Shown here: piece after piece, positions 6,393-14,126 of the stretch | Layout: each line of letters starts with the position of its first letter | Numbering within the stretch: the stretch's first letter is position 1 | Assembly (NCBI RefSeq): GCF_009708035.1 | Contig: NZ_WMBQ01000002.1 | Span: forward strand, 1,201,074 to 1,265,073 | Reading direction: 5' to 3' | DNA: 64,000 bases | From: Hyphomicrobium album | GTDB taxonomy: Bacteria > Pseudomonadota > Alphaproteobacteria > Rhizobiales > Hyphomicrobiaceae | The notes under the pieces: generated by a model | What the model saw: only the letters and a program-made list of their open reading frames with translations | Database searches by the model: none | Told to the model about the DNA's origin: nothing | Made by a program: the position numbers and the translations under genes

Positions 6393-8682
6393 CGAGTGGC
6401 GGCTGAGCGACGCCTAAGGTTGCGCGGCGATGATCGGCAGGCACGGTGCCGTCAGCCCGCTTGTTGGGCGGCGGGGGCGGCGGTGATCCCGGTGTGCTGC
6501 CGGTACTGTTCGGTGTGGTGGATGGCGGCGGCTCGGCGATGCCGCCGGCCTTGCGCAATGCCGCGGCCGTCTTGCGCAGCGCGTCGCGGGCCTGGTCGGA
6601 CATCAGGCTCGAGCTCGTGCGCTGCGTCTCCGGCCCCGCCGCCGCACCTTCGGGGTGGATGGCGGCGATGCGCTGCTGCTCGGAAACCTGGACCGGGTGC
6701 GGCTGCAAGCCGGGGATGGTCGGGATGTTCATGTCGGTATGCACGACCGACATGAACGAGTGCCACACGGGAGAGGCGAAAACACCGCCCGTCGTGCCTC
6801 CCGACATCGGCCGGTTGTCGTCGTTGCCGAGCCAGACGACGCCGACGTACTTGCCGGTGAAGCCGACGAACCAAGCGTCCTTCGGGCCAGTCGACGTGCC
6901 CGTCTTGCCGGCGACATTGGTGAAATCGAGCTGCGCCCGCTGGCCGGTGCCCTCGGTCACGACCTTGTTCATCATCCAGTTGAGGCCCTCGGCGACCTTG
7001 CGCTCAACGACCTGCGGCGCCTCGGGCTCGTCGCGGTCGCGGCTGTAGACGAGGTCGCCCTTCGAGCTGACGAGGTCGAGGATCGCGTACGGCTTGGCGA
7101 GCTTGCCGCCGTTGGCGAAGGTGGCGAGGCCGCCGCCGTGCTCGAGCGGGCTGATGCCGTAGTCGCCGAGCGCCATGGAGCAGGTCTTGCGGATGCCGGT
7201 AATCCCGACGCGCTGCGTCATCTCGATGACCTTGTCGCGTCCGACCGCGAACGACAGCTCGGCCGCGACCGTGTTGAGCGACTTCGCCAGCGCGTTCCAC
7301 AGCGGCATGCGCCCGCCGCCGCCGTGACTGCCGCCGTAGTTCTGCGGATGCCAGCGGCCGCAACTGCGCGAGGCGTCGCGCACGGACGTGGTCGGGGTGT
7401 AGCCGTTCTCCAGCGCGGCGGCATAGACGTAAATCTTGAACGACGAGCCCGGCTGGCGCCTAGCGTGCGTGGCGCGGTTGAACTGGCTTTCGCCATAGTC
7501 CGGGCCGCCGGTGATGGCGCGCACGGCACCGTCCGTCTCCATCAAGACGATAGCGCCGCTGCCGATGCGGTTGCCGCGGTAGTTGCGCAGCGCTTGCGTA
7601 AGCGCCTCGTCCGTCGCCTTCTGCATGTTGAGGTCGACGGTGGTGCGGGCCGTCAGCACGTATGCGCCGCGGCCGGCAGCGATGCGCTGCACCTCCTCGA
7701 AGGCCCAGTCGAGGAACCAGTCGGGACTGTTTGGGTTGCGGGTTTCGATGGTCTTGGCCGGGTGGACGCGCGCCCAATGGACTTGTCCGGCGGTGTAGAA
7801 GCCGGCTTCGACGAGGTTGTTCAAGACCTCGTTGGTGCGCGCCCGCGAGGCCGGCAGGTTGACGTGCGGGGCGTACTTCGTCGGCGCCTTGAAGAGGCCG
7901 GCGAGCAAGGCGGCCTCGGCGAGATTGATCTGGCGCACCGACTTGCCGAAGTAGAATTGCGCGGCCGCCTCGACCCCGAAGGCGCCGCCGCCCATGTAGG
8001 CGCGGTCGAAGTAGAACTTCAGGATGTCCCGCTTGGAGAAGCGGCTCTCGAGCAGCAGGGCGAGGAACGCTTCCTTGATCTTGCGCTGGAAGGAGCGCTC
8101 GGACGACAGGAAGAGGTTCTTGGCGACCTGCTGGGTGATGGACGAGCCGCCCTGCACGACCTCGTTGGCCTGCAGGTTGGTGGCAAGCGCGCGGAAGGTA
8201 CCGTAGACGTCGATGCCCCAGTGCTCGAAGAAGCGCCGGTCCTCGGTGGCGAGCGCGGCCTTGACCATGGCATCGGGAATTTCGTCGAGCGGCACCGCGT
8301 CGTTATGCAGGATGCCGCGTTTGCCGATCTCGTTGCCGTTCTGGTCGAGGAACTTCACGGCGAACTGGCCGGTGAGGAACTTGCCCTCGTTGAATTCGTG
8401 GAAGGCGGGGATGGCGAGGGCGTACATGACGACGAAGCCGCCGGCGCCGAGCGACAGGCCCTCCGAGGCCGCTTCGTTCAGGAGACGCTTCCAGCCGGTA
8501 ATCTTGAAGCGCGAGAAAAAGCTCGTGCCGGCGTTCCATACGTCGCGGAACCGCTCCCAGCTCTCGGCGATCGTGGAGTCGATCTTGGAGTCGAGGCTGA
8601 GCCAGTCGATGACCCGCTCACGCCGTCCGCGCTTGAAAAGCCAATCCTGCACGTCGATTGCTGTCCCGGGGTCCGCTTCCAC
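6364..8682 (-). CDS. Class A penicillin-binding protein (PBP1A/1C-like), transglycosylase-transpeptidase
   Basis: A 772-residue bifunctional peptidoglycan synthase. The N-terminal part has a membrane helix near residues 75-95, then a glycosyltransferase 51 domain with the catalytic E147 in ATEDRRFFEHWG and GGSSITQQVAKNL at 178-190. The transpeptidase domain has all three active-site motifs: S413-S-F-K416, S468-L-N470 and K593-T-G-T596. A Pro/Gly-rich tail of about 120 residues follows and is probably disordered in the periplasm. The start is a GTG with a weak ribosome site. A good sigma-70-like promoter is seen upstream at 8751-8780. The DUF1214/DUF1254 pair follows with overlap, suggesting cotranscription. 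Confidence 0.92.
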   Translation of the reverse strand: MEADPGTAIDVQDWLFKRGRRERVIDWLSLDSKIDSTIAESWERFRDVWNAGTSFFSRFKITGWKRLLNEAASEGLSLGAGGFVVMYALAIPAFHEFNEGKFLTGQFAVKFLDQNGNEIGKRGILHNDAVPLDEIPDAMVKAALATEDRRFFEHWGIDVYGTFRALATNLQANEVVQGGSSITQQVAKNLFLSSERSFQRKIKEAFLALLLESRFSKRDILKFYFDRAYMGGGAFGVEAAAQFYFGKSVRQINLAEAALLAGLFKAPTKYAPHVNLPASRARTNEVLNNLVEAGFYTAGQVHWARVHPAKTIETRNPNSPDWFLDWAFEEVQRIAAGRGAYVLTARTTVDLNMQKATDEALTQALRNYRGNRIGSGAIVLMETDGAVRAITGGPDYGESQFNRATHARRQPGSSFKIYVYAAALENGYTPTTSVRDASRSCGRWHPQNYGGSHGGGGRMPLWNALAKSLNTVAAELSFAVGRDKVIEMTQRVGITGIRKTCSMALGDYGISPLEHGGGLATFANGGKLAKPYAILDLVSSKGDLVYSRDRDEPEAPQVVERKVAEGLNWMMNKVVTEGTGQRAQLDFTNVAGKTGTSTGPKDAWFVGFTGKYVGVVWLGNDDNRPMSGGTTGGVFASPVWHSFMSVVHTDMNIPTIPGLQPHPVQVSEQQRIAAIHPEGAAAGPETQRTSSSLMSDQARDALRKTAAALRKAGGIAEPPPSTTPNSTGSTPGSPPPPPPNKRADGTVPADHRRATLGVAQPPLDGTPARAVP

Positions 8683-8750
8683 CGCCCCATATGGCGCCGC
8701 CCTTTGGCGGGCTTGAGGCGCGACTCAGTCGCGTTCGTTGAACGAGGTTA

Positions 8751-8780
8751 CTTATACATAAGGCCGGGTGGAGATGTTAA
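8751..8780 (-). promoter_or_regulatory. Sigma-70-like promoter for the class A PBP
   Basis: On the minus strand, TTAACA (8775-8780) and TATAAG (8751-8756) are separated by 18 bp, each one base from the consensus hexamer. Transcription would begin about 60 bases before the GTG at 8682. Confidence 0.55.
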
Positions 8781-9034
8781 GGCCGGACTCCGCGGAAAAA
8801 CCGCTTGAATGGCGCTAGTTACCACGTCTTTTGGCGGGAGTAGGCGCGGCAGGCTCCGGCTGGGCGAGCGGACGGCGGTAGTTCCCGCTGTCGAGCGCTG
8901 GCTTCCGTCTCGGCTGGCGAGCGGCTGGGTGCCGAAAGTCGGCAACCCAGCCGTCGCACCGCTGACACCTTTGGAGCGACCCGGGGCGTCAGACGTTCAG
9001 TTCATGGGAAGTGAAGGACGCGAACTGCCCCTCG

Positions 9035-9059
9035 AACGCCGTCCGGGCGTCGCGGTTCC
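9035..9059 (-). promoter_or_regulatory. EcfG-like promoter motif without a clear target
   Basis: On the minus strand GGAAC (9055-9059), a 16-bp spacer, then CGTT (9035-9038): an exact match to the alphaproteobacterial EcfG consensus. The next convincing gene downstream is the penicillin-binding protein, about 350 bp away, so this is either a distal promoter, the promoter of a small RNA, or a chance match in GC-rich DNA. Confidence 0.3.
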
Positions 9060-9198
9060 GGGATTTCAGGGCGATCTTGCGCCTTCGATGCCGGTTGTTG
9101 CCCGTCGGCACCAGCGATCTGAGCGCGCGTAGCCCCCCATGGTGCGACCAGCGGGCAATGAATACCCCCGTGTCGGAGGCGTCGCCCGGGCTACGCGT

Positions 9199-9222
9199 GG
9201 GCCGCTCGGAGAGGAGCGGCCC
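9199..9222 (+). promoter_or_regulatory. Hairpin in the cspA 5' leader
   Basis: A perfect 9-bp GC stem (9199-9207 with 9214-9222, loop GGAGAG) lies 80 bases before the cspA start. The loop holds a Shine-Dalgarno-like GGAG. In other bacteria structured cspA leaders control translation by temperature; here that role is inferred from position only. Confidence 0.4.
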
Positions 9223-9301
9223 GTTGACCCCACGGCCGAGTTAGCAGACAAGAGTGGGTCCACAAGCTGGACATTCAACCCCTACAAGTGAGGAATTTCT
9301 C

Positions 9302-9508
9302 GTGGCTCAAGGCACCGTCAAGTGGTTCAACTCTCAAAAAGGCTTCGGCTTCATTCAGCCGGACGGCGGCGGCAACGACGTGTTCGTGCACATTTCGGCT
9401 GTTGAGCGCGCGGGCCTCAGCAACCTCGGCGAAGGTCAGAAGATCTCCTTCGAGACCGAGACCGGCCGCAATGGCAAGGCGTCGGCAGTAAACCTGAAGG
9501 TCCTCTGA
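9302..9508 (+). CDS. cspA: Cold-shock protein, CspA family
   Basis: A 68-residue cold-shock domain protein, an OB-fold RNA chaperone. RNP1 (KGFGFIQP) and RNP2 (DVFVHISAV) are intact, with the aromatic residues that stack on RNA bases, and the start [15 protein letters not shown] is canonical. The GTG at 9302 is chosen because AGGA lies seven bases upstream and because the family is 66-70 residues; the frame is open further upstream but that part shows no homology. A long leader with a hairpin precedes it. Confidence 0.95.
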   Translation: MAQGTVKWFNSQKGFGFIQPDGGGNDVFVHISAVERAGLSNLGEGQKISFETETGRNGKASAVNLKVL

Positions 9509-9646
9509 CCGAACGACCCGCATCGTAGCGACATGATCCTCGCGCCAGTCCGATGGCGGCGCGAGGGTCCCGCTGAGAGGAGCAGGGGTTGAAGATTGAA
9601 ACCCCGTCGCTCCACTCACCGCTCGCCCGCCCGCTTCCTCGGCCGA

Positions 9647-10255
9647 ATGTCCGAAGGCGCCAAGCCCGCGCCGTTCCCCGGCTTCGTCGAGCCATGCGGG
9701 CCGACGCCGCGCCAGCACCCTCCGTCAGGTGACGGCTGGCTCCACGAGATCAAGCACGACGGCTATCGTTTCCAGGCGCACGTCCGCGAAGGCGCGGTCG
9801 CCCTGTACACCAGCGGCGGCAACGACTGGACCCTACGCATGCCGACCATTGCCGCCAGCGTGGGCGCGGTGCCGGTCAACAACGTCATCCTCGATGGCGA
9901 GCTGGTCGCGGTCGACGCCAAGGGCAACGCCGTCTTCTACGAGCTGCCGAGCGAGCTGAAGGCGCGGGTGAAAGCCAAGCTCGTCTACTACGCGTTCGAC
10001 CTGCTCCACCTCGACGGCTTCGATCTACGGGGCGCCGACCTCGTCGACCGCAAGCGCGTGCTGGAGGCACTGCTTGCTGACGCGAAGGGAATGCAGCTGA
10101 TCAAGTATGTCGAGCACATCGCCGGCAACGGCGAGGCGGTGCTCGACCATGCATGCAAGCTCGGCCTCGAAGGCATCGTGTCGAAGCGTGCCGACGCGCC
10201 GTACCGCTCGGGCAAGCGGCCGGAGTGGATCAAGACGAACTGCGCCGTGGCGTGA
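9647..10255 (+). CDS. ATP-dependent DNA ligase adenylation-domain protein, no OB domain
   Basis: About 202 residues carrying the nucleotidyltransferase fold of ATP-dependent DNA ligases: motif I is EIKHDGYR (adenylated lysine in K-x-D-G), motif III is the DLLHLDGFD region, motif IV is LEGIVSKR and the end has the motif V-like WIKTNC. It stops there, so the OB-fold domain that completes the ligase (about 100 more residues, as in LigD and LigC) is missing. It could be a stand-alone adenylating protein or a truncated relative. The start is uncertain: ATG 9647 and TTG 9596 are both possible and neither has a good ribosome site. Two other ligase-related genes lie at 56372-59081. Confidence 0.75.
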   Translation: MSEGAKPAPFPGFVEPCGPTPRQHPPSGDGWLHEIKHDGYRFQAHVREGAVALYTSGGNDWTLRMPTIAASVGAVPVNNVILDGELVAVDAKGNAVFYELPSELKARVKAKLVYYAFDLLHLDGFDLRGADLVDRKRVLEALLADAKGMQLIKYVEHIAGNGEAVLDHACKLGLEGIVSKRADAPYRSGKRPEWIKTNCAVA

Positions 10256-10303
10256 GGCCAACCGCGATCGCTTCGAGTTAGTGTAGAAGAAGCGGCAACG
10301 CCG

Positions 10304-10627
10304 TCATTGCGGGCGGCAGACGTATTCGCCACCTTCACAGACGTTGGTGCCGTAGCTGTTCTTGAAACAGGTCCGACCACGCCATTCGCACTCCGGCCCT
10401 GCCGCTTGTGGCTCTGGCATTTCCGCTTGTCGCTGAATTTGACGATGCCTGCGCTTGTGCCTATGGCGGCTGGCTTCCGCACCGATAATCGCGAGAGCTA
10501 TAATGCCAACGGCGATTCCGGCGGCGATACCTCGGCCGCGTCGAGCCTGCGCATCGTTGACCGGAACGACGGCTAGACTCACGGCGACTGCCAGGACGAC
10601 AAGCGATTTTGTAGCTTGCTGGAGCAT
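10304..10627 (-). CDS. Small exported cysteine-containing protein
   Basis: A 107-residue protein with a signal peptide (MLQQATKSLVVLAVAVSLAV, cleavage expected near AQARR), a hydrophobic Gly/Ala/Ile helix (GIAAGIAVGIIALAIIGA), a very basic segment with Arg and His, and a C-terminal region with four cysteines (CEWRGRTCF and CEGGEYVC) that could form disulfides. Its family is not known to me. It is convergent with the ligase-domain gene at 9647-10255. Confidence 0.6.
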   Translation of the reverse strand: MLQQATKSLVVLAVAVSLAVVPVNDAQARRGRGIAAGIAVGIIALAIIGAEASRHRHKRRHRQIQRQAEMPEPQAAGPECEWRGRTCFKNSYGTNVCEGGEYVCRPQ

Positions 10628-10965
10628 GAGCTTACTCCCCCTCGTGCATTAGTCAGTACGCGAAGACGTGGGCGAATTAGAGGCGAGGAGCTGGTAGTTT
10701 CTCTGACTGGCTCACGTCGGTCGTCGAGTGATCGACATGGTCGGCGAGCATCCATCTCAGACGCCGCTTCCCGGCGCTGGTGATCCGCACCTCTGGCGGT
10801 GTGAAACCGATACCCCGAACACCGAGAGTTGGCGGCGCATGGTTCTCCCGCTGAGGAGGACGAGAAGGCCGTCATAAACTCTCTACTAAGCATTTGCTCA
10901 GATGTCTGATCATATTGACACCAATTGCTGTAGATTGAGATGGGACGAAGCGTTTGAGGCATGCC
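10628..10965. other. Intergenic region, 338 bp
   Basis: I see no supportable gene. The left part should hold the promoter of the minus-strand gene starting at 10627 and the right, more A+T-rich part (about 10860-10940) the promoter for the two small plus-strand genes that follow. No clear terminator or repeat is visible. Confidence 0.4.
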
Positions 10966-11175
10966 ATGACCGTCGAGATACGGCAGGCGGGCGAACATTG
11001 GTCCGTTGAAGTGCTCGGAGCTTCAATCGGCGTAGCTGAGACACAATCCGAAGCACAACAGCTCGCCGACTATTGGCAGGCGCGGATGAATTCTGTGGCT
11101 CGCTGGCGCGGTCATTCTCAGGCGAAGACCCGGCTCCCCGCCTGGTTCACTCGCGTGCTCAATCTTCAACGATGA
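10966..11175 (+). CDS. Small hypothetical protein, 69 aa
   Basis: A 69-residue protein beginning MTVEIRQAGEHWSVEVLG and continuing with AETQSEAQQLADYWQ, a beta-strand pair followed by a helix as in small DUF2188-like proteins, but the resemblance is weak. It ends in ATGA shared with the start of the next gene (11172), which suggests translational coupling and supports both being real. Function unknown. Confidence 0.5.
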   Translation: MTVEIRQAGEHWSVEVLGASIGVAETQSEAQQLADYWQARMNSVARWRGHSQAKTRLPAWFTRVLNLQR

Positions 11176-11417
11176 GATTTGCTGTCGTGCGTCGGCATTT
11201 GAGCCTTGAGAGACTGATTTCAGAGCGCGCTCGCGTAGCTCACGACATCTCGAACATCGCCAGTGGTATCGAGGACATGCTGGCGCTGGTGGCCGCACGG
11301 CAGATCACCAGCGATCGTGCGGACTGCGTCGTGGCTCAATGCCGCGAAGAGCACAGGATGCTCGGTGACCGCTTGGAGCTGCTCGACGCGGCGATCGCGG
11401 AATGCGGTAAGTTCTAG
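11172..11417 (+). CDS. Small helical hypothetical protein, 81 aa
   Basis: An 81-residue protein predicted to be nearly all helix: LERLISERARVAHDISNIAS and a second helical stretch CREEHRMLGDRLELLDAAI. The heptad-like spacing of Leu, Ile and Ala suggests a short antiparallel coiled coil. The ATG at 11172 overlaps the stop codon of the upstream gene by four bases (ATGA), so the pair is probably coupled. I do not recognise the family. Confidence 0.5.
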   Translation: MRFAVVRRHLSLERLISERARVAHDISNIASGIEDMLALVAARQITSDRADCVVAQCREEHRMLGDRLELLDAAIAECGKF

Positions 11418-11467
11418 CATTCGGCTATGCGGCCAGAGTGGATCAAAGGGCGGCTAAGCGGCCAGAC

Positions 11468-11689
11468 CTAATCGCCGGCCCCATCGCTGTTCTTAAGCAC
11501 GCCATAGTCAGCCGACCGCATTCCATGATTTGGGCCCGCATTGAGGGCCAGCAGACCCAGCCTCAGAAGCTGCCGCACTGCGGCTGCCCGACTGGGGATC
11601 CTGTTTTGAAAGCGGTAGTCGTCAATGGCGGCGAGCTCCGCGTCATCCAGCATGATTTGCAGGCGCGTCTCGCGAGATAGGCCGGACAT
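11468..11689 (-). CDS. Ribbon-helix-helix domain protein
   Basis: A 73-residue protein with the ribbon-helix-helix pattern: a beta strand (RLQIMLDDAELAAIDDY), then helix 1, the turn NRIPSR, and helix 2 (AAAVRQLLRLGLLAL). This is the MetJ/Arc/CopG fold, used for dimeric DNA binding, often by antitoxins or small autoregulators. Close relatives with the wording AAIDDFRFQxRMPSRAAAVRELL are common in Rhizobiales without a toxin partner, and no toxin gene is seen beside this one. An exact EcfG-type promoter (11726-11751) lies 36 bases before the ATG, so it is probably induced by general stress. Confidence 0.72.
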   Translation of the reverse strand: MSGLSRETRLQIMLDDAELAAIDDYRFQNRIPSRAAAVRQLLRLGLLALNAGPNHGMRSADYGVLKNSDGAGD

Positions 11690-11725
11690 CGGGATACCTC
11701 CCCAACCGCGTTGAAGTAAGCCAAC

Positions 11726-11751
11726 AACGCTAAATTAGGCCATGTAGTTCC
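11726..11751 (-). promoter_or_regulatory. EcfG-type stress promoter before the RHH gene
   Basis: On the minus strand GGAAC (11747-11751), a 17-bp spacer, then CGTT (11726-11729). This is the consensus of the alphaproteobacterial general stress sigma factor EcfG. The ATG of the RHH gene is 36 bases downstream. Confidence 0.7.
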
Positions 11752-11899
11752 ATGGGTCAATTGCGTCAGTTACTCATTCCACTAATTAGCCTCCCTTCAA
11801 GGCAAACTTGTCTAGTGGTTCGAGCGAGTTAGCGGCGGATTTACTTGGGTGTCACTGAGCCTAGGTTGGGAGGGGGCAAGTGGGGCCAGGAGTAGGTTT

Positions 11900-12238
11900 A
11901 TGATGATCCACGGCAACGAAACCCTGCAGCCAGAAGAGCTCACTCAACTGGGCGTCGTGTTCGACGAGGTCTGGGCCGAATTTAGCGACACAGCCGGGCA
12001 GGAGAACACTGAGCTACGGACATTCCTCGCCAGTATCCTGTTGCGGCTGGCCAATCTAAAGCAGCTTGGTCCTGAGCAAATGAAGGCGACCGCACTCCGG
12101 ATTATCCGCGGCGAAGCCATCCAGGACACCCACTCGGATGCGCCGCTTGCAGAGATCGAGTGCCCATCCAGCCTCGCAGAGGAAAGGCAAGGCTGCTCAG
12201 CGCCAGCGGCTATCCCGTCTGCTCCCCAAGGTGCATAA
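11900..12238 (+). CDS. Hypothetical protein, 112 aa
   Basis: A 112-residue acidic protein with helical segments (ELTQLGVVFDEVWAEF and LRTFLASILLRLANL) and a probably disordered C-terminus. Short proteins with a VFDE(A/V)W motif occur in Bradyrhizobium-type genomes without assigned function. The ATG at 11900 follows AGGAG (11889-11893) at good spacing and is preferred over a longer frame from 11849. The next small gene starts eight bases after its stop. Confidence 0.5.
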   Translation: MMIHGNETLQPEELTQLGVVFDEVWAEFSDTAGQENTELRTFLASILLRLANLKQLGPEQMKATALRIIRGEAIQDTHSDAPLAEIECPSSLAEERQGCSAPAAIPSAPQGA

Positions 12239-12245
12239 GTTGGAA

Positions 12246-12557
12246 ATGGTCGTCGAGGACAGGAAAGAAGGTGCCAAGCAATCGCTGCGGCTGGGGAGCC
12301 ACGAGACCGAGCTCAATCGGATCGACACCGCGTTTATAGCCGCGGCCAGGACCGGAAGTCGCCTACCCTCCGCGACCAAGATTTTCGGCGCGCTGACCGA
12401 CGCGTCGATCGTTTGCGCTGAAGTGATCGATTCGTATGAAGCCAGGCCCATTCCGACGAACGTCCGAACCGGCCTCTCTCGGGTCCATTGCGCGATCACT
12501 GATCTAGCGGCATCGCTCAAGCTCTATGCGGCGCTGTCCGTCTCGAAAAAACACTAA
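12246..12557 (+). CDS. Hypothetical protein, about 103 aa
   Basis: The frame runs from an ATG at 12246, eight bases past the previous stop, to 12557, giving 103 residues with a helix-rich pattern (TAFIAAARTGSRLPSATKIF and LAASLKLYAALSVSK). No ribosome site is clear, so it may be coupled to the upstream gene. An open frame extends back to 12138, overlapping the previous gene, but that part is Arg/Ser-rich shadow-like sequence. I do not recognise a family. Confidence 0.35.
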   Translation: MVVEDRKEGAKQSLRLGSHETELNRIDTAFIAAARTGSRLPSATKIFGALTDASIVCAEVIDSYEARPIPTNVRTGLSRVHCAITDLAASLKLYAALSVSKKH

Positions 12558-12694
12558 CAGCCCACCTTTCACTGTGGATACGCAAGCAGGCCGCTCGTTC
12601 GCGACGAGCGTTGACGCCACGCAACCTGCGGTAAGCGACGGCGGGGCCGTCCCACCGCGAAAGGGTAGTTACCCCATCGCCGTCGTCGCGCCCA

Positions 12695-12898
12695 TTAGCA
12701 CTTGAGCGGTCGCTCGCCTTCGCTGTCCGGCAGGCTCAATTCCGCTTTGAGGCGCGCTCTCTCTTTTTCATCCAGGCAGTTGACGAGCTCCAGCCACTTC
12801 TCGGGAAGCGGCTCACGGATAAGACCGTCGTGCCTGGCGCGAAGCAGCCAGCCGAGGCCGCGCGCAGCATTCGCTCCGTCGAAGCTTCGAGAGCCCAT
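12695..12898 (-). CDS. NepR-like anti-sigma factor
   Basis: A 67-residue protein whose core, LGWLLRARHDGLIREPLPEK, followed by WLELVNCLDE, resembles NepR, the small anti-sigma factor that holds EcfG until the response regulator PhyR-P removes it (NepR pattern: G-x-x-L-(K/R)-x-x-Y-(D/N)-x(3)-EP(V/L)P(D/E)(R/K)-x(2)-L(L/V)). Length fits. An exact EcfG promoter motif (12935-12959) lies 36 bases upstream, as is usual for nepR genes. However phyR and ecfG are not adjacent, so this would be an orphan paralogue; Y is replaced by H. Weak ribosome site. Confidence 0.5.
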   Translation of the reverse strand: MGSRSFDGANAARGLGWLLRARHDGLIREPLPEKWLELVNCLDEKERARLKAELSLPDSEGERPLKC

Positions 12899-12934
12899 CA
12901 GACCTGTCCAATGCGTTGGTGTTCCCGCGAATGC

Positions 12935-12959
12935 AACGCCTTGGATGACCCGCTGTTCC
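12935..12959 (-). promoter_or_regulatory. EcfG-type stress promoter before the NepR-like gene
   Basis: On the minus strand GGAAC (12955-12959), a 16-bp spacer, then CGTT (12935-12938), with the start codon 36 bases further on. Exact consensus match. Confidence 0.7.
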
Positions 12960-13118
12960 GTGTTTGGTGGACGGGTGCTGGCACCGCGCTATACGGGGGC
13001 CAACGGATCGATTGCGGGCCCAATTTGTAGCGGGCCAAAATCCGCCGAATGACCGGGGCTTAATGCTGCTTCGGCGTGTCCATTGCGGGTCGCGACCTGC
13101 CTACCGCATAAGGAAGTC

Positions 13119-13742
13119 ATGGGGACCTACCCGCGAACATTGTTCCGGCTACTCGGTTACGCGCCTGTCATGTTGGGCTTGGCGACAGCGCTGACGGTCG
13201 TGGCGCGCGCCGCGCCGGACGACAAGCCTGCAGCGCCGTCGAAGGCGCCGCTCACCGTTGAGCAGCCGGCGGGGCAGATGCCCGACGCCTACAAGCTCAA
13301 CATGCTGATCCGCACGACTCTTATCGCTTTGAACCAGGCCAACCAGACAGGCAACTATTCGGTGCTGCGCGATCTGGGCACCCCGCAGTTCCAGTCGCTC
13401 AATAGCGATGCGCGCTTAGCCGAAATTTTTGCGGCCCTCCGCAACCGGAAGCTCGATCTCTCGCCGCTCTTGTTCTTTGATCCAAAGCTCATCCGCGAGC
13501 CGGCATTGCTGCCGGGCGGCCTTTTGCGACTCACCGGCTACATCCCTACCGACCCGAAGCGCATTCTGTTCGATCTCGGGTTCGAGCGCATCGGTAATGA
13601 CTGGCGCCTGTCGGCCATCGTGATCGACGTGCAGCCATTGAAATCGGTGCCGCCGGCCTCGGATCTGCAGTCGAAGGCTGCCTCCGAAAAGAAGTCTGCG
13701 CCGGCAAAGGCGGGTGCTCCGGCGCCGCCCGCTAAACCATAA
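13119..13742 (+). CDS. Conserved secreted protein, paralogue of the gene at 17714
   Basis: A 207-residue exported protein: signal peptide (LLGYAPVMLGLATALTVVARA), Pro/Ala/Lys-rich linker, a globular domain from about residue 60 to 175, and a low-complexity Lys/Ala/Pro tail. The domain contains GNYSVLRDLGTPQFQS, LAEIFAALRNRKLDLSPLL and LLRLTGYIPTDPKRILFDL. A close paralogue lies at 17714-18319, on the other side of the large adhesin gene. Relatives occur in many alphaproteobacteria as hypothetical proteins. The ATG at 13119 follows AGGAA at short spacing. A role with the adhesin, for example in periplasmic handling, is inferred from position only. Confidence 0.75.
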   Translation: MGTYPRTLFRLLGYAPVMLGLATALTVVARAAPDDKPAAPSKAPLTVEQPAGQMPDAYKLNMLIRTTLIALNQANQTGNYSVLRDLGTPQFQSLNSDARLAEIFAALRNRKLDLSPLLFFDPKLIREPALLPGGLLRLTGYIPTDPKRILFDLGFERIGNDWRLSAIVIDVQPLKSVPPASDLQSKAASEKKSAPAKAGAPAPPAKP

Positions 13743-14126
13743 GTCTGCGACAGGTATGTGTTCGGGCCGGGTGCTAGTGGGAGCCGGCTTGTGCGTCGCC
13801 GTCAGCGCGGCCGGTATACTCGCGCACGGCTAATTCGCTGGTGCCTCCGAGGGTTATCATGCGGCGGCGGATCATGCGGGCGGGAATTTTTCCCGACATG
13901 CGAGCGTTGCGCGTTCGCCACGCGGGATAATTGAATGTTGCCCACGGGTCCTTTCCTATTGCGGGGCATGCGGACGAAAGGGCTAGCTGTGGGCAACCTG
14001 TCGAAAAGTACACAGACAGCGATCAAAAACGACCGGGGCGAGGGAATTTCAGCCTTAGCAAGCCTCAACCGCGATTGATCGACTGAATTTTAGAGTTGCG
14101 TGTTTTTGTGTGGGGAGTTGCGTAAC
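13743..14126. other. Intergenic region upstream of the adhesin gene
   Basis: A 384-bp region with no supportable gene. Its right part is richer in A+T and should hold the promoter and leader of the adhesin gene; I cannot pick out convincing -35/-10 boxes. A short inverted repeat CGGGAA-TTT-TTCCCG lies near 13880-13895. No terminator with a T run is seen after the gene ending at 13742. Confidence 0.4.

Larger units (their letters stand above)
8683..9301. other. Intergenic region between the PBP gene and cspA
   Basis: A 619-bp region with no gene I can support. It holds a sigma-70-like promoter reading left to the penicillin-binding protein (8751-8780), an EcfG-like motif on the minus strand without an obvious gene after it (9035-9059), and a strong GC hairpin (9199-9222) in what is probably the long 5' leader of cspA. 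Leaders of this kind are common for cold-shock genes. Confidence 0.5.

Noticed and set aside
6655..8808. A 717-codon plus-strand open frame opposite the penicillin-binding protein gene
   Set aside because: It is an antisense shadow: its residues are Arg/Asp/Val/Gly-rich as expected for the complement of GC-rich codons, while the minus strand has all PBP motifs.
11468..11689. Toxin-antitoxin system suggested by the RHH protein
   Set aside because: No toxin-like gene lies beside it and its EcfG promoter argues for a stress regulator instead.
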